Source: Bacillota bacterium
Lineage (GTDB): Bacteria; Bacillota; Bacilli; Paenibacillales; UBA4045
Length of the DNA stretch: 64,000 bases
Reading direction: 5' to 3'
Assembly: GCA_023441055.1 (NCBI GenBank)
Contig: JAEZQY010000041.1
Coordinates: forward strand, 132,454-196,453
Both the position numbers and the translations under genes were made by a program. Every line of letters begins with the position of its first letter. Position 1 is the stretch's first letter. The notes beneath the pieces are model-generated. The model was not told where the DNA came from and did no database searches. It worked only from the letters and a program-made list of their open reading frames with translations. Below, in pieces: positions 53,068-63,108 of this stretch.

Positions 53068-54369
53068 TTAAATCTTATAAGCCTTCATTGCCTTGCGCAG
53101 TTCCTTGAACGTCGGACGCTTGCCGTACATCAGTACGCCGGTGCGATAGATCTTGGCCGACAGCCAGCCCAGACCCAGGATGGAAGCGATCAGGATACCG
53201 ATCGACAGCCATACCTCCCACAGTGCTGGCTCCGTTACGCCCATACGCAGGAACATAATGAATGGCGAGAAGAACGGAATATAAGAGGCCACTACGACTA
53301 TCATCGAATTCGGTGCCGTAATTCCGAAGATGGCGATGAAGTAACCGACCATCGATAGCATCGTAACCGGGGTGATCGCCTGTCCGAGATCCTCTGTACG
53401 GCTAACAATGGAGCCAACTGCTGCGAACAGTGTGGCATATAACAGATATCCGGAGACGTAGAAGATCAGTGCGTATACAAGAAGCATCGGATCAATCAGC
53501 GACAGATCGATGTTGAAGCCCTCGAACGTGCTGCGATTATGTGGCAGCATCAAGCTGGCGGCTGCAGCTCCGACGAACAATACAATCTGCATAATTCCGA
53601 TCAGGAATATCCCGATGATCTTCCCGAACATCTGCGCGAGCGGAGCCACACTCGTGATGAGGATCTCCATAACGCGTGAGCTCTTCTCTGCTGTAATCTC
53701 TGTGGCGATCAGCTGCCCGGACACCATGACCGCGATGAAGAGCATGATAATAAGGAAGTAGACCATGCCGGAAGCAATTGCGATCTCACCCTCAGTCTTA
53801 CCTGTTCCTTGGCCTTCACTCGAATCGCTGGATACCGATATCTGAACCTTGTCAACCTGCACGGGCGAGTTAATCATTGCAACCTGTTCGGCAGTCAGCC
53901 CTAGATCGGTGATAACCTGCTGCACCTTCAATTGGCGCAATCCGGATTCGAGCTTGCTCTGCGTACCGAAATCCATATTCTCCTCGGATTTGAAGGTCAT
54001 CACTGGGAAGCCCGCATCATCCGGCTCGCCCTGAACTAAGTAGCCCTTGATGCTGCCTTCTTGGATTTGCTTCTTCAGAAGCGCTTCGTTCGCTTCAGCC
54101 GAGCCCTGATCATCGAATAATCGAAGGTCAATGTCCTGTGTCTCCTGTCCGTCGAATACGGCTTTCAGCTCTGCTGCTATGCTATCTTCATTCGTACTGT
54201 GAATCATACCGATAGCGGTCGCTTCATCCTTATCGAACAGCGAGATGATATAAGGTACGTTAGTTCCGATCACAATCAGCAGCATAAGAATCAGTGTCGT
54301 CACCTTGAATGCCTTGGATTTGACCTTGTTCATGAATGTGAAGCTGATGACATTCCTCAGATTATTCAT
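53068..54369 (-). CDS. natB: ABC transporter permease, NatB/YhaP type
   Basis: 433 residues: one N-terminal membrane segment (about 22-44), a large extracellular domain (about 45-205), then five or more segments. ITAEKSSRVMEILITSVAP is the ABC-2 / NatB signature. Family members export sodium or peptides. ATG 54369 has GGGGGTGAT upstream and lies 8 nt inside the ATPase gene's end, so coupled. Confidence 0.9.
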   Translation of the reverse strand: MNNLRNVISFTFMNKVKSKAFKVTTLILMLLIVIGTNVPYIISLFDKDEATAIGMIHSTNEDSIAAELKAVFDGQETQDIDLRLFDDQGSAEANEALLKKQIQEGSIKGYLVQGEPDDAGFPVMTFKSEENMDFGTQSKLESGLRQLKVQQVITDLGLTAEQVAMINSPVQVDKVQISVSSDSSEGQGTGKTEGEIAIASGMVYFLIIMLFIAVMVSGQLIATEITAEKSSRVMEILITSVAPLAQMFGKIIGIFLIGIMQIVLFVGAAAASLMLPHNRSTFEGFNIDLSLIDPMLLVYALIFYVSGYLLYATLFAAVGSIVSRTEDLGQAITPVTMLSMVGYFIAIFGITAPNSMIVVVASYIPFFSPFIMFLRMGVTEPALWEVWLSIGILIASILGLGWLSAKIYRTGVLMYGKRPTFKELRKAMKAYKI

Positions 54370-55267
54370 TCCCATCACCCCCTACAGCCTTAATGAAGAT
54401 CTCGTTCAGCGTCGGCTCCATGATCTGGAACCGATTCACTGTTGTCTGTTCCATAGCCAGACGCAGTACACGCTGAGCTGCATCCGGCCCAGTTATCCGC
54501 ACTTCATATCCAGACTCGTGCGGCGTGACAGCTTGAACGCCTTCGATGTCAGTCAGTCCATTCACAGCCGATTCAGTTGCGAGGACTACTCTCTCTTTAG
54601 GGAATGAATTTTTGATGTCCTTCAGCATGCCCTTGAGCACAGTATTCGACTTATGCAGAATACAGATGTTCCGACACAGCTCCTCGACATGCTCCATCCG
54701 GTGTGTGGAGAATACAATCGTCGCGCCGTTGTCGCGCAATTCCTTCACCGTCGATTTGAGCAGCTCGACGTTGACAGGGTCCAGACCGCTGAACGCTTCA
54801 TCTAGGACGAGTATCTCGGGATTATGGATAATGGCTGCGATGAATTGAATCTTCTGCTGATTCCCCTTCGACAGCTCTTCAACCTTCTTGTTGTAGTATT
54901 CCGGGACGCCGAATTTGTCCAGCCACAGCTTCAGATTGGCATCCGCATCACGACTGTTCATGCCTTTAAGCTTGGCTAGATATAGAATCTGATCACTTAC
55001 GCGCACCTTTGGATACAAGCCGCGCTCCTCAGGCAGATAGCCCAGCTTCCTGGTCAGTTCCTGAGAGAAGCCCTGTCCATCATATAGGATGCGGCCCTCA
55101 TCTGGATAGATCAATCCTAGTACCATACGCATCGTAGTCGTCTTACCTGCGCCGTTAGCGCCGAGTAAGCCGAATATCTCGCCTTGTCCAACCTCAACAT
55201 CCAGACTATTGACGGCTGTTGTCCCACCGTAAATCTTCGTAACCTGCTGTAATTGCAATGACTTCAC
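54362..55267 (-). CDS. natA: ABC transporter ATPase, NatA/YhaQ type
   Basis: 301 residues. Walker A GANGAGKTT (about 36-44), signature LSKGNQQKIQF, Walker B ILVLDEAFSGLDP, and H-loop FSTHRMEHVEEL. The C-terminal extension of about 80 residues is typical of this group. It powers the NatB permease. Start GTG 55267, with GGAGG 8 nt upstream. The two genes form an operon. Confidence 0.95.
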   Translation of the reverse strand: MKSLQLQQVTKIYGGTTAVNSLDVEVGQGEIFGLLGANGAGKTTTMRMVLGLIYPDEGRILYDGQGFSQELTRKLGYLPEERGLYPKVRVSDQILYLAKLKGMNSRDADANLKLWLDKFGVPEYYNKKVEELSKGNQQKIQFIAAIIHNPEILVLDEAFSGLDPVNVELLKSTVKELRDNGATIVFSTHRMEHVEELCRNICILHKSNTVLKGMLKDIKNSFPKERVVLATESAVNGLTDIEGVQAVTPHESGYEVRITGPDAAQRVLRLAMEQTTVNRFQIMEPTLNEIFIKAVGGDGNE

Positions 55268-55447
55268 CGATACAGCCTCCTCTCTCCATAGCTAATAATA
55301 TACACTATCAATTATACGATTTACTACTAGAATGGTTACATTTCGTCACCGACCGCTACATAATAATTGAAACTATACATCGATAGAGGTCTTCCTCCTA
55401 TCAACATATAGTTTCTGATAGCGTTGCTTATTTAGCTGTACCCTTCA

Positions 55448-57463
55448 TCAATTAATCTTGAACGTCTCAATCTCCTTACGCAGCTCATGCGCGATTCGCA
55501 GCAAACCGTCAGATGAGGCCGAGATCTCCTCGAGCGCCGCAAGCTGCTCCTGTGTCGCAGATGCTACAACAACCGTCTGTTCTGAAGATTCCCTGGCGAA
55601 GCTGACTGTCTGCTCAACCGCTGCAGCTGCCGTATGCGTGCTGGTCAGGATATGCTCGACGATCATCTCTGTGCTGCCAATCCGATCACGAACCTCCAGT
55701 ACAGCATCATGAATGATCTGGAAGGCATGACCCGCCTCGCTGACCAAGGCCAATCCTTGCTGACTCTCCTCTGTGCCCTTGGCCATTGCTTTAGCCGCTT
55801 GCTCCGTATCGTCTATCACGCTGGTTACTAAATCGGTAATTCGACTGGCGAAGCTCTCAGATTGCTCTGCCAGCTTCCGCACCTCGCCTGCGACTACTGC
55901 GAACCCTCGTCCCTGTTCGCCAGCTCTAGAGGCCTCTATGGAGGCGTTCAATGCAAGAATCTTCGTCTGATGCGCAACCTGCGTAATCATGCCCACAATC
56001 TCGCTGATCTCTTCAGATCGCTCGCCGAGCTTACGCACAGACGCTGCGGAATGCTGTACAGAATCACTAATCACACCCATCTGCTTGACCACAACTTGAA
56101 CAGACTGATTGCCTTGCTCAGACTGCTGCTGGGCAGACGCTGCCGAAGCTTGTATCAGCTTAGCGCTAGCGCTAAACTGATCCATCCCCTCCTGCACAAG
56201 CTCCATGGTCTTGGCGAGCTCCTCACCGCGCTCGACCTGATGCACGGACTCTTCCGTAATCGTCATAATCGACTGAGACATCTCACCGGCCATCTTCGAG
56301 GTCTGTTCGCTGCTGGCTGAGAGCTGCTCTACGGTTAACGCAACCTCATTAGAAGATCGACTGATTGTACCGATCAATTGTCTGAGATTACTGCTCATCA
56401 ATGTAACGGATTGAGCGATGCCGCCGATTTCATCGCGTCTATTCTGATAACGTTCGTCTACTCGAATAGACAGATCGCCCTGCGATACCTGACGCAAGGC
56501 ATACTCAAACCTGCCCAGCGGCCGATTAACACGCAGTTGTATCGTCATGATGAAGATCGCAATCGCAATTGCAAAATAAATCACGAACATGAGCCCCGCC
56601 ATACTCAGTGTACTTGACAATTCGCTGCTGGCCAGTGAAGGGCTATTCACGAATAAGAGTCCGATGACAGATCCGGTCAAGTCCGTGATCGGTTTCATCA
56701 CCTCGATCTGTTGAACACCATCTCGTTCATAGGATTCGAAGTGAGACCACTGCGGATCGCTCATCGCCTGCGGCAGCTTGGATGAAAGTTTCGACTGCTC
56801 GAGCGATTCGCTGCTGGTAATAAGCTCGCCGCCGTCCGGCAGCAATCCAATGTCGACCTGCACGATCTCCTTAAGCTCCAATAGCGCCTCATCATCGAGT
56901 AAGCGACCGAATATGAGCGCGCCCGCCACCGGCTGCTCGCCTGCTTCATCGGTTATTGGAGACATGGCGATCACCGACAATCCTGCTGAGGTCATATACA
57001 GGCCGGATAAATTCTCTTCGTCCAGGAACTTATCCCACAGTGCTTCATTCGTAATACGAGCTGTGAATTCTGGGATCCCTCCGGTCTCGGCGACGATCTT
57101 GCCACTATCATCCGTGACCACCACGAAGTGCAGGTTCGTAACAACCTCATCGGCTACGAGCACATTGTCACTGATCCATTCGACATCATGATCAATCACT
57201 GCGGCTCGATGATCCTCCCAATAGGAGTTGCTCTTCGTGACGCCCAGCAGATTATCTAATCCTTCCAGGAGCTTAACCGTCGAGTAGCTGCTGCTCTCGA
57301 CTCGTTCACGTTCCGAATTCTCAAGCTTGCTGTCCAACGATTGGAAGGCGAATAAGCCCAGCCCCAGCAAGGGCAGTATAAGAACTAACACTAACAACAG
57401 TACAAGCTGCAGGGATAATGAAAACCTAGAATATTGCCTCAATGAGTCCACCAACTTCGCCAC
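55448..57463 (-). CDS. Methyl-accepting chemotaxis protein with CHASE4-type sensor
   Basis: 671 residues. TM1 (about 18-40), an extracellular domain (about 45-275) with the CHASE4-like NLHFVVVTDDSGKIVAETGG and SPITDEAG...GALIFGRLL, TM2 (about 285-305), HAMP, and a long signalling coiled coil with the tip LALNASIEASRAGEQGRGFAVVAGEVRKLAE-type sequence near 495-525. It passes a signal to CheA. GTG 57463 has no strong ribosome-binding site; GTG 57451, with GGTGG 8 nt upstream, is equally possible. Its start lies inside the end of the CtaM gene, so co-transcription is likely. Confidence 0.92.
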   Translation of the reverse strand: MAKLVDSLRQYSRFSLSLQLVLLLVLVLILPLLGLGLFAFQSLDSKLENSERERVESSSYSTVKLLEGLDNLLGVTKSNSYWEDHRAAVIDHDVEWISDNVLVADEVVTNLHFVVVTDDSGKIVAETGGIPEFTARITNEALWDKFLDEENLSGLYMTSAGLSVIAMSPITDEAGEQPVAGALIFGRLLDDEALLELKEIVQVDIGLLPDGGELITSSESLEQSKLSSKLPQAMSDPQWSHFESYERDGVQQIEVMKPITDLTGSVIGLLFVNSPSLASSELSSTLSMAGLMFVIYFAIAIAIFIMTIQLRVNRPLGRFEYALRQVSQGDLSIRVDERYQNRRDEIGGIAQSVTLMSSNLRQLIGTISRSSNEVALTVEQLSASSEQTSKMAGEMSQSIMTITEESVHQVERGEELAKTMELVQEGMDQFSASAKLIQASAASAQQQSEQGNQSVQVVVKQMGVISDSVQHSAASVRKLGERSEEISEIVGMITQVAHQTKILALNASIEASRAGEQGRGFAVVAGEVRKLAEQSESFASRITDLVTSVIDDTEQAAKAMAKGTEESQQGLALVSEAGHAFQIIHDAVLEVRDRIGSTEMIVEHILTSTHTAAAAVEQTVSFARESSEQTVVVASATQEQLAALEEISASSDGLLRIAHELRKEIETFKIN

Positions 57464-57878
57464 CAGGATATAGGACGTACAATAGGAGATACACCATCAA
57501 GCCTGACACCGCTGTAATAAACCAGATCGTTGCTGTTACTCGGCCTAACCGCTTATGCTTAATAAATCTTTCCTTGAAAGCGAGTGTGATCGTCACGACT
57601 CCGAATACTGCCGCTACCGTAGACATAACGATGTGACAGAGCAAGAAGATCAGATAGGGAAGCTTCAAGCTGTCTGGTCCACCGAATTGCGTGCTGCCGA
57701 CGAAGAAGGTCTTACTTAGATACACAATGAAGAAGATAATAGCAAACACGGCTCCGGCCAGCATAAATTTCTTGTGAGCATCAAGCTGACGCTTTACAGC
57801 CTTACGCCATCCAATCGCAACCAGAATCGCGCTGATCTGAATACATATTGTGCTGATAAATGGAAGTAATTGTTGCAT
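57426..57878 (-). CDS. ctaM: DUF420 protein, CtaM/YozB type (oxidase maturation)
   Basis: About 150 residues and four membrane segments. HKKFMLAGAVFAIIFF, LCHIVMSTVA and a KHKRLGRVT block carry the conserved His and Arg of DUF420. Homologues are needed to mature haem-copper oxidases in Bacillus and Staphylococcus. ATG 57878 or 57902 may start it; neither has a strong ribosome-binding site. It follows ctaG on the same strand after about 40-60 nt. Confidence 0.85.
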   Translation of the reverse strand: MQQLLPFISTICIQISAILVAIGWRKAVKRQLDAHKKFMLAGAVFAIIFFIVYLSKTFFVGSTQFGGPDSLKLPYLIFLLCHIVMSTVAAVFGVVTITLAFKERFIKHKRLGRVTATIWFITAVSGLMVYLLLYVLYPGGEVGGLIEAIF

Positions 57879-57941
57879 ATGATCCGATTCAACTCCGTCC
57901 ATTCCATTACTTAATTGTGTTGATAATTAATCATAATTAGT

Positions 57942-58865
57942 TTATTTCACTGGTTGGACGGATTCAATTCCATCCAACGATGGCAGTGGATCAATCGCGT
58001 CTACTCGATTCTCCCTGCTATACCATCGCTTGAAATTATACATAAGGATTGTGCCGTATGTGATCTCTTGCACAATCTTCATCAATATCCCGCCGAGCTG
58101 TTGATCCTCCATCGTATCGAGAATCGCGAATTGCTCCGGACCGGAGAATTGGGCGAGTATTGCCTCAGCACTCTGCGGCACACAGTAACCTAGAGCAATG
58201 GCCCACATGGCCGGGTCGGTATACGTCTCGTATAACGGATTAGACGCGAAGATGATGAGTGCGCAAGCTGGTGTAAGCAGCACGCCATTAGCGAAGATAT
58301 AGCCCATCTTCTTAACATCGCTAAGCCGTTCATGCTCAGGGAGAGGCGCGACAACATTCCACCACATCATCAGAGAGGTAATCATCAACAAGACGTAGAT
58401 CATGCGCTGAACGCCAAAGTGCGTCATCGAGTAATCCATCACCATCGGCGTATGATAAAACGAGAACAACACATTGAATAGCAGCAGTGTAAGTACCGGA
58501 TGTGTCAGCTTGTATAATCCGCGATCCACCTTGGGATAACGCAATACGACTCTATACATCCAGTCCGGTACGCCATAGAGCAACAATGGAGGAACAACGA
58601 GATAGGACACAGCCATCTTCAACATATGCGCGCTGAACACGAGGTGAGCAGCCAGCTCGAGCGGCCCGCCGTGCGTCAGATAGAAGAGTGTTAGCGCAGT
58701 TAACATGGCTATCTTCTTACGCATCTGAACAGGCTCAGACTGCTTAAACCAGACCGTCCGATATTGCCCAACCGCCAGAATATAGGCCACAGCAATCATC
58801 GCTATGAAGAAGAAGCTAAGCGGGCTCCACGTTGCTTCGATTCCGAATTCATTCCATTTAAACAT
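57942..58865 (-). CDS. ctaG: Cytochrome c oxidase assembly factor CtaG
   Basis: 307 residues with seven hydrophobic segments; features include THGGPLELAAHLVFSAHMLKM (conserved His residues) and VPQSAEAILAQFSG. This is the Bacillus-type CtaG needed to insert CuB into caa3 oxidase (unrelated to the proteobacterial CtaG). GAGGAAGGAC precedes the ATG. It follows ctaF after a strong terminator, so it may also have its own promoter. Confidence 0.93.
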   Translation of the reverse strand: MFKWNEFGIEATWSPLSFFFIAMIAVAYILAVGQYRTVWFKQSEPVQMRKKIAMLTALTLFYLTHGGPLELAAHLVFSAHMLKMAVSYLVVPPLLLYGVPDWMYRVVLRYPKVDRGLYKLTHPVLTLLLFNVLFSFYHTPMVMDYSMTHFGVQRMIYVLLMITSLMMWWNVVAPLPEHERLSDVKKMGYIFANGVLLTPACALIIFASNPLYETYTDPAMWAIALGYCVPQSAEAILAQFSGPEQFAILDTMEDQQLGGILMKIVQEITYGTILMYNFKRWYSRENRVDAIDPLPSLDGIESVQPVK

Positions 58866-58917
58866 AATCTGTCCTTCCTCGCTCTCTTTTTGAGAACTTA
58901 TACTGACTGATAGATTA

Positions 58918-58963
58918 AGAAAGAGCTGTCAGACAAGCAGGATAACCACCGCTCCGACAGCTC
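58918..58963 (-). terminator. Terminator after ctaF
   Basis: GAGCTGTC pairs with GACAGCTC, 25-nt loop, then TTTCTTAATC on the minus strand. Confidence 0.8.
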
Positions 58964-58993
58964 AATCGATTCAGATACAGTGTTAAATCTAGA

Positions 58994-59323
58994 TTACCAC
59001 CATACCCAGAACAATGCCATTATAACTGCTGTGAATGTGACGACAACGCCGCCTATCAAGAATAATCGTGGTTGAACATGCCCGCGATCCTTCATATGCA
59101 TCCAATAGACCGCTTGGATAATCGCCTGGAAGACGGCCAGCAGGATAAGAAATCCATATACGAACCACGTCTCAAGCACATCCTGATAGTAGACGACCAA
59201 GAATGCCAGCAAGGTGAATGCAATGGAGAACACGAATGCAAAGTAGTGATTTCTCGGACCCTCATGAACGCCGGCCCGCTTGACCTGATCAGGTACTTGC
59301 GCAATGCCTTGATCGGAAGCCAT
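58994..59323 (-). CDS. ctaF: Cytochrome c oxidase subunit IV
   Basis: 109 residues with three hydrophobic helices after a short hydrophilic N-terminus (HEGPRNHYFAFVFSIAFTLLAF); YWMHMKDRGH is the conserved subunit IVB block. It is a small structural subunit of caa3 oxidase. ATG 59323 is chosen; TTG 59329 is an alternative. It starts 6 nt after the ctaE stop. Confidence 0.92.
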   Translation of the reverse strand: MASDQGIAQVPDQVKRAGVHEGPRNHYFAFVFSIAFTLLAFLVVYYQDVLETWFVYGFLILLAVFQAIIQAVYWMHMKDRGHVQPRLFLIGGVVVTFTAVIMALFWVWW

Positions 59324-59329
59324 ATGCAA

Positions 59330-59953
59330 TCAACCTACCTTTCCCATCAGATAAACTACAGTGAAGATGAATACCCACACCAAGTCGACGAAGTGCCAGT
59401 ACAGGGAGACCACGTATACCTTAGGAGCTGTTACAACGGTCAAACCCTTGGTCGTAAGCTGACGGATAATCATCGATATCCAGACGATACCGAACACAAC
59501 GTGAGCGCCATGGAAGCCAACCAAGGTGTAGAAGGCTGTACTGAATGCGCTGGTTGTAAATTTATGACCATGATTCACATATTCCACAAACTCATAAATT
59601 TCTAAGAACAAAAATACTAATCCAAGCGCTACCGTAACGCCCAACCATTTCTGAATGCCCTTGCGATCATGGCGGTGCATGGCCTGAATGGCCAGCACGC
59701 TCGTCATACTTGATGTCAACAAGATTAGTGTAGTAAGACCGATCATCGGGAGGTTGAACAGCTCAGCCTCAGTCGGACCATCCAACACCGAACTGCGAAG
59801 CGCAAGGAATGTGGCGAACAAGCTTCCGAACAATACGGTCTCTCCGCCCAGGAACAGCCAGAAGCCGAGAATCTTATTGCGTCCCTCTAGCGTTGCCTTC
59901 TCCGGCTCTGCTGGTAACGCTCCGCCGTGACCGTGTGCGTGTACGTCACTCAT
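59330..59953 (-). CDS. ctaE: Cytochrome c oxidase subunit III
   Basis: 207 residues, five membrane helices, as in Bacillus CtaE. FWLFLGGETVLFGSLFATFLALR (first helix) and GFHGAHVVFGIVWI are family blocks. Its ATG overlaps the ctaD stop (ATGA), with GGGGGCAGG upstream. Confidence 0.96.
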   Translation of the reverse strand: MSDVHAHGHGGALPAEPEKATLEGRNKILGFWLFLGGETVLFGSLFATFLALRSSVLDGPTEAELFNLPMIGLTTLILLTSSMTSVLAIQAMHRHDRKGIQKWLGVTVALGLVFLFLEIYEFVEYVNHGHKFTTSAFSTAFYTLVGFHGAHVVFGIVWISMIIRQLTTKGLTVVTAPKVYVVSLYWHFVDLVWVFIFTVVYLMGKVG

Positions 59954-61833
59954 TGTCCTGCCCCCTTCTCTTCCAGTTCTTCTACTTCAATGTGATAACC
60001 CGGATCATCATTAACCGATCTGACCATCATCGTAATGAAAGTCATCACGACTCCGCCAATCGCCAGAATGTAATTACTGAAGATGAAGTCCATGAAGTCA
60101 TTCTCCCATGGATGCTTCGCATACATGAAGCCGAAAGCTCCGATGAATAATCCAATTGAGAAGAGCAGCGGCAGAATCGATCCATTAGGCATATGAATCG
60201 GCCCCAGTGGTTCTGCTGGCGTCATCTCCTTACGACCTGCTTCCTTCTCAACCCAGAATGCATCCAGACCGCGTACGAGCGGGATCTGCTTAAAGTTATA
60301 CTCTGGTGGAGGCGAAGGAATCGTCCATTCCAATGTGCGACCATCCCATGGATCTGCTGGCGCGTCAGCCGGCTTGCGCTGCGTGATCACAATATTCCAT
60401 AGGAACATAATTGTACCGATCGTCATCAATACCGCGCCTATCGTACTGACGAAGTTCGCGGCATCCCAGCCTTGGCCCCCCAGATAGGTGAATACCCGAC
60501 GCGGCATCCCCTGCAGACCCAAGAAGTGCTGGATGAAGAACGTTAAATGGAAACCCGTGTAGAACACCCAGAATGTCCACTTGCCCAACGTCTCATTGAG
60601 CATGCGTCCGAACATCTTCGGCCACCAGTAGAAGCATCCGCTTAATAGCGCAAGCACAATACCGCCTACGATAATGTAGTGGAAGTGAGCGACTACGAAG
60701 TACGAGTCATGGAACTGGAAGTCAGCAGGCGCTACCGCCAGCATAACCCCAGTCACACCACCCATGACGAAGGTCGGGATGAAGCCGATTGAGAACAGGC
60801 TGGCCGCTGTAAAGCGTATATGCCCGCCCCACATCGTGAAGATCCAGTTGAAGATCTTGATCCCTGTCGGTACCGCAATGAGCATCGTGGCCACTGCGAA
60901 CAGGGAGTTGGCAACCGCGCCCAATCCTGTCGTGAACATATGGTGCGCCCATACCATGAAGCCCAGGAATCCGATCAATACTGTGGCGAATACCATGGAG
61001 CTGTATCCGAACAGCCGCTTGCTTGAGAAGGTCGCTACGACCTCTGAGATAATCCCGAATGCGGGCAGTACCAGGATATATACTTCAGGATGCCCGAAGA
61101 TCCAGAATAGATGCTGCCAGAGTACGACACTGCCGCCCATATCGACATTGAAGAAGTTTCCTGCGAACAAGCGGTCGAACATCAGCAGAACCAGACCTAC
61201 TGTAATAGCAGGGAATGCGAATAGGATTAGTGCCGACGTGATGAAGGCGGTCCATGTGAACAATGGAATACGCATATACGTCATACCAGGAGCACGCATA
61301 TTGATAATCGTGGCGATGAAGTTAATACCGCCGATCAACGTCCCGATACCGGCAACCTGCAAGCCCATCACATAGAAGTTAACCCCGAAGCCGGAATATT
61401 GATTCGTAGACAACGGGACGTACGCCGTCCATCCAGCATCCGGAACAGACTGGAAGATCCAGCTTATGTTCAGCAGTAGTCCGCCTAGGAAGAATAACCA
61501 GAAGCCGAGCGCGTTGACGAATGGAAAGGCAACGTCGCGCGCGCCGATCTGAAGCGGTACAACCGCATTCATAAAGCCGAATATGAGCGGCATCGCCGCG
61601 AAGAAGATCATCGTCGTGCCGTGCATCGTAATTAATTCGTTAAATAGCTGCGCTGGAATAAGATCGAACTCCGGCTTGAGCAGCTGCAGGCGGATGAGCA
61701 AGGCTTCAACCCCGCCAACCAGGAAGAAGAATGCGCCGCCGAGCAGATAGAGAATACCGATCTTCTTATGGTCAACTGTAGTCAACCAATCCATAATGCC
61801 GGTACGTCTCTTCACCGCGTGTGCATGTGCCAC
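59950..61833 (-). CDS. ctaD: Cytochrome c oxidase subunit I
   Basis: 627 residues, about 14 helices. It contains the haem a / a3 and CuB ligands: His in TMHGTTMIFF, HPEVYILVLP, and two His in VVAHFHYIIVGG. The length equals the Bacillus caa3 form with its C-terminal extra helices. It reduces oxygen to water while pumping protons. Start GTG 61833 with AAGGGG upstream. It is second in ctaCDEF. Confidence 0.98.
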   Translation of the reverse strand: MAHAHAVKRRTGIMDWLTTVDHKKIGILYLLGGAFFFLVGGVEALLIRLQLLKPEFDLIPAQLFNELITMHGTTMIFFAAMPLIFGFMNAVVPLQIGARDVAFPFVNALGFWLFFLGGLLLNISWIFQSVPDAGWTAYVPLSTNQYSGFGVNFYVMGLQVAGIGTLIGGINFIATIINMRAPGMTYMRIPLFTWTAFITSALILFAFPAITVGLVLLMFDRLFAGNFFNVDMGGSVVLWQHLFWIFGHPEVYILVLPAFGIISEVVATFSSKRLFGYSSMVFATVLIGFLGFMVWAHHMFTTGLGAVANSLFAVATMLIAVPTGIKIFNWIFTMWGGHIRFTAASLFSIGFIPTFVMGGVTGVMLAVAPADFQFHDSYFVVAHFHYIIVGGIVLALLSGCFYWWPKMFGRMLNETLGKWTFWVFYTGFHLTFFIQHFLGLQGMPRRVFTYLGGQGWDAANFVSTIGAVLMTIGTIMFLWNIVITQRKPADAPADPWDGRTLEWTIPSPPPEYNFKQIPLVRGLDAFWVEKEAGRKEMTPAEPLGPIHMPNGSILPLLFSIGLFIGAFGFMYAKHPWENDFMDFIFSNYILAIGGVVMTFITMMVRSVNDDPGYHIEVEELEEKGAGQ

Positions 61834-61865
61834 AAGATTAACCCCTTTCTCCTCAATCAGTGTGT

Positions 61866-62864
61866 TTATTTAAGTGTGCGTAGATAAGCGGTCAAATCAT
61901 CAATCTCTTGATCTGACAAGATGTCGGCAAATCCAGGCATGAGTACACCCGGCTTGACGTCTAGAGGATTACGAATCCAATCTTTCAGCCACTCATCATT
62001 ATTCTCGCGGAATCCAGCCAGCTTCTCGCGATCTGCGAAACCAGCCAAATTCGGTCCCATGCTCGGGGTATCTGTAGTCACTGCATGGCAGTACAGACAA
62101 TTTGTCGAATAGATCTCAAGACCCGCTTGTACAGATGCATCATCCGGCACAACAGCCGGTGTCTTCATCTTCTCTAACCAAGCCTCGAATTCCGCATCTG
62201 TCTTCACGACAACCTTGAAGTCCATCAACGCGTGGGATTCTCCACACAGCTCCGCACACTTCCCTAAGAACACACCTGTCTCGCCCGTCTTGAACGGAAG
62301 AGTCTTGCTCATGCCAGGATTCGTATCGAGCTTACCTGCAATCTGAGGAATCCAGAAGGAGTGAATAACATCGCCTGATGTCAAATCTGCGTTCACCCAG
62401 GTATTCGCTGGTAGAACCAGATCCTGCGCAGTACGGATGTTATAATCCTCATAGATAAACTCCCACCAGAATTGGTGCGCAATTACCTTCACATTGACTG
62501 CTGTCTCCGGATCTGCCTTCTTGTCTTGCTCGAAGGTCATCGCAACTGTGAATACAGCCAGAATCATAACCAACACGAACGGAATCGCCGTCCAGATGAT
62601 CTCCAGCTTATGGCTGCCTTCAATTTGCTTGGGGTACCCGGTCTGATCCTTACGCTTACGAAAACGTACAATAACATAGAAGAAGAGAACGAATACTACC
62701 ACCATTACTACGAGCATCACTAGGAACGAGAAGGAGATCATCCATAACTGATCCTCAGCTACTTTACCCTTGGGCTCGAGCGCGCCGCCACAAGCTGAAA
62801 GTATAAGCGCCATCATCGCAAAAAGCAGCGCATACCGCCCCGCCATGTTCCACCGCTTCATCAT
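61866..62864 (-). CDS. ctaC: Cytochrome c oxidase subunit II with fused cytochrome c
   Basis: About 332 residues. Lipoprotein signal ending LSAC, two membrane helices, then a cupredoxin domain whose CuA site is CAELCGESHALM with the upstream His of VIHSFWIP. A C-terminal cytochrome c domain has CLYCH and an axial Met in GVLMPGF. It accepts electrons at the outer face, making the enzyme caa3 type. ATG 62864 or 62861 lies just after TTGGGGGA; in-frame codons to 63026 run through the promoter. Confidence 0.96.
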   Translation of the reverse strand: MMKRWNMAGRYALLFAMMALILSACGGALEPKGKVAEDQLWMISFSFLVMLVVMVVVFVLFFYVIVRFRKRKDQTGYPKQIEGSHKLEIIWTAIPFVLVMILAVFTVAMTFEQDKKADPETAVNVKVIAHQFWWEFIYEDYNIRTAQDLVLPANTWVNADLTSGDVIHSFWIPQIAGKLDTNPGMSKTLPFKTGETGVFLGKCAELCGESHALMDFKVVVKTDAEFEAWLEKMKTPAVVPDDASVQAGLEIYSTNCLYCHAVTTDTPSMGPNLAGFADREKLAGFRENNDEWLKDWIRNPLDVKPGVLMPGFADILSDQEIDDLTAYLRTLK

Positions 62865-62955
62865 GTAATCCCCCAATTCTGATTGTTGACGACCTGCCGA
62901 ACGGTCAAGTGCCCGTAAATAAGCCATTTTGTCAACCTTATTAGTCACTTCATTA

Positions 62956-62984
62956 ACTATAAATTCGTTAAACTTTTTTGTCAA
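62956..62984 (-). promoter_or_regulatory. Sigma-A promoter of the ctaCDEF operon
   Basis: -35 TTGACA (62984-62979), 17-bp spacer, -10 TATAGT (62961-62956). Predicted start near 62949, giving a leader of about 85 nt before ctaC. Confidence 0.85.
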
Positions 62985-63045
62985 TTTATCGACTGAAGTT
63001 TCACAAATTATTCGCAACTGAGCCAAGCCTGCGCTGATTTACAGA

Positions 63046-63076
63046 GAAAAAGACCCTCGCAATGAGAGTCTTTCCA
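63046..63076 (-). terminator. Terminator of the thioredoxin-like gene
   Basis: AAGACTCTCATTGCGAGGGTCTT followed by TTTC on the minus strand (shortened here: AAGACYCTC stem arms). Confidence 0.75.
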
Positions 63077-63108
63077 TAAACTGACCTATCTATAATAGGA
63101 AGGTTTTC

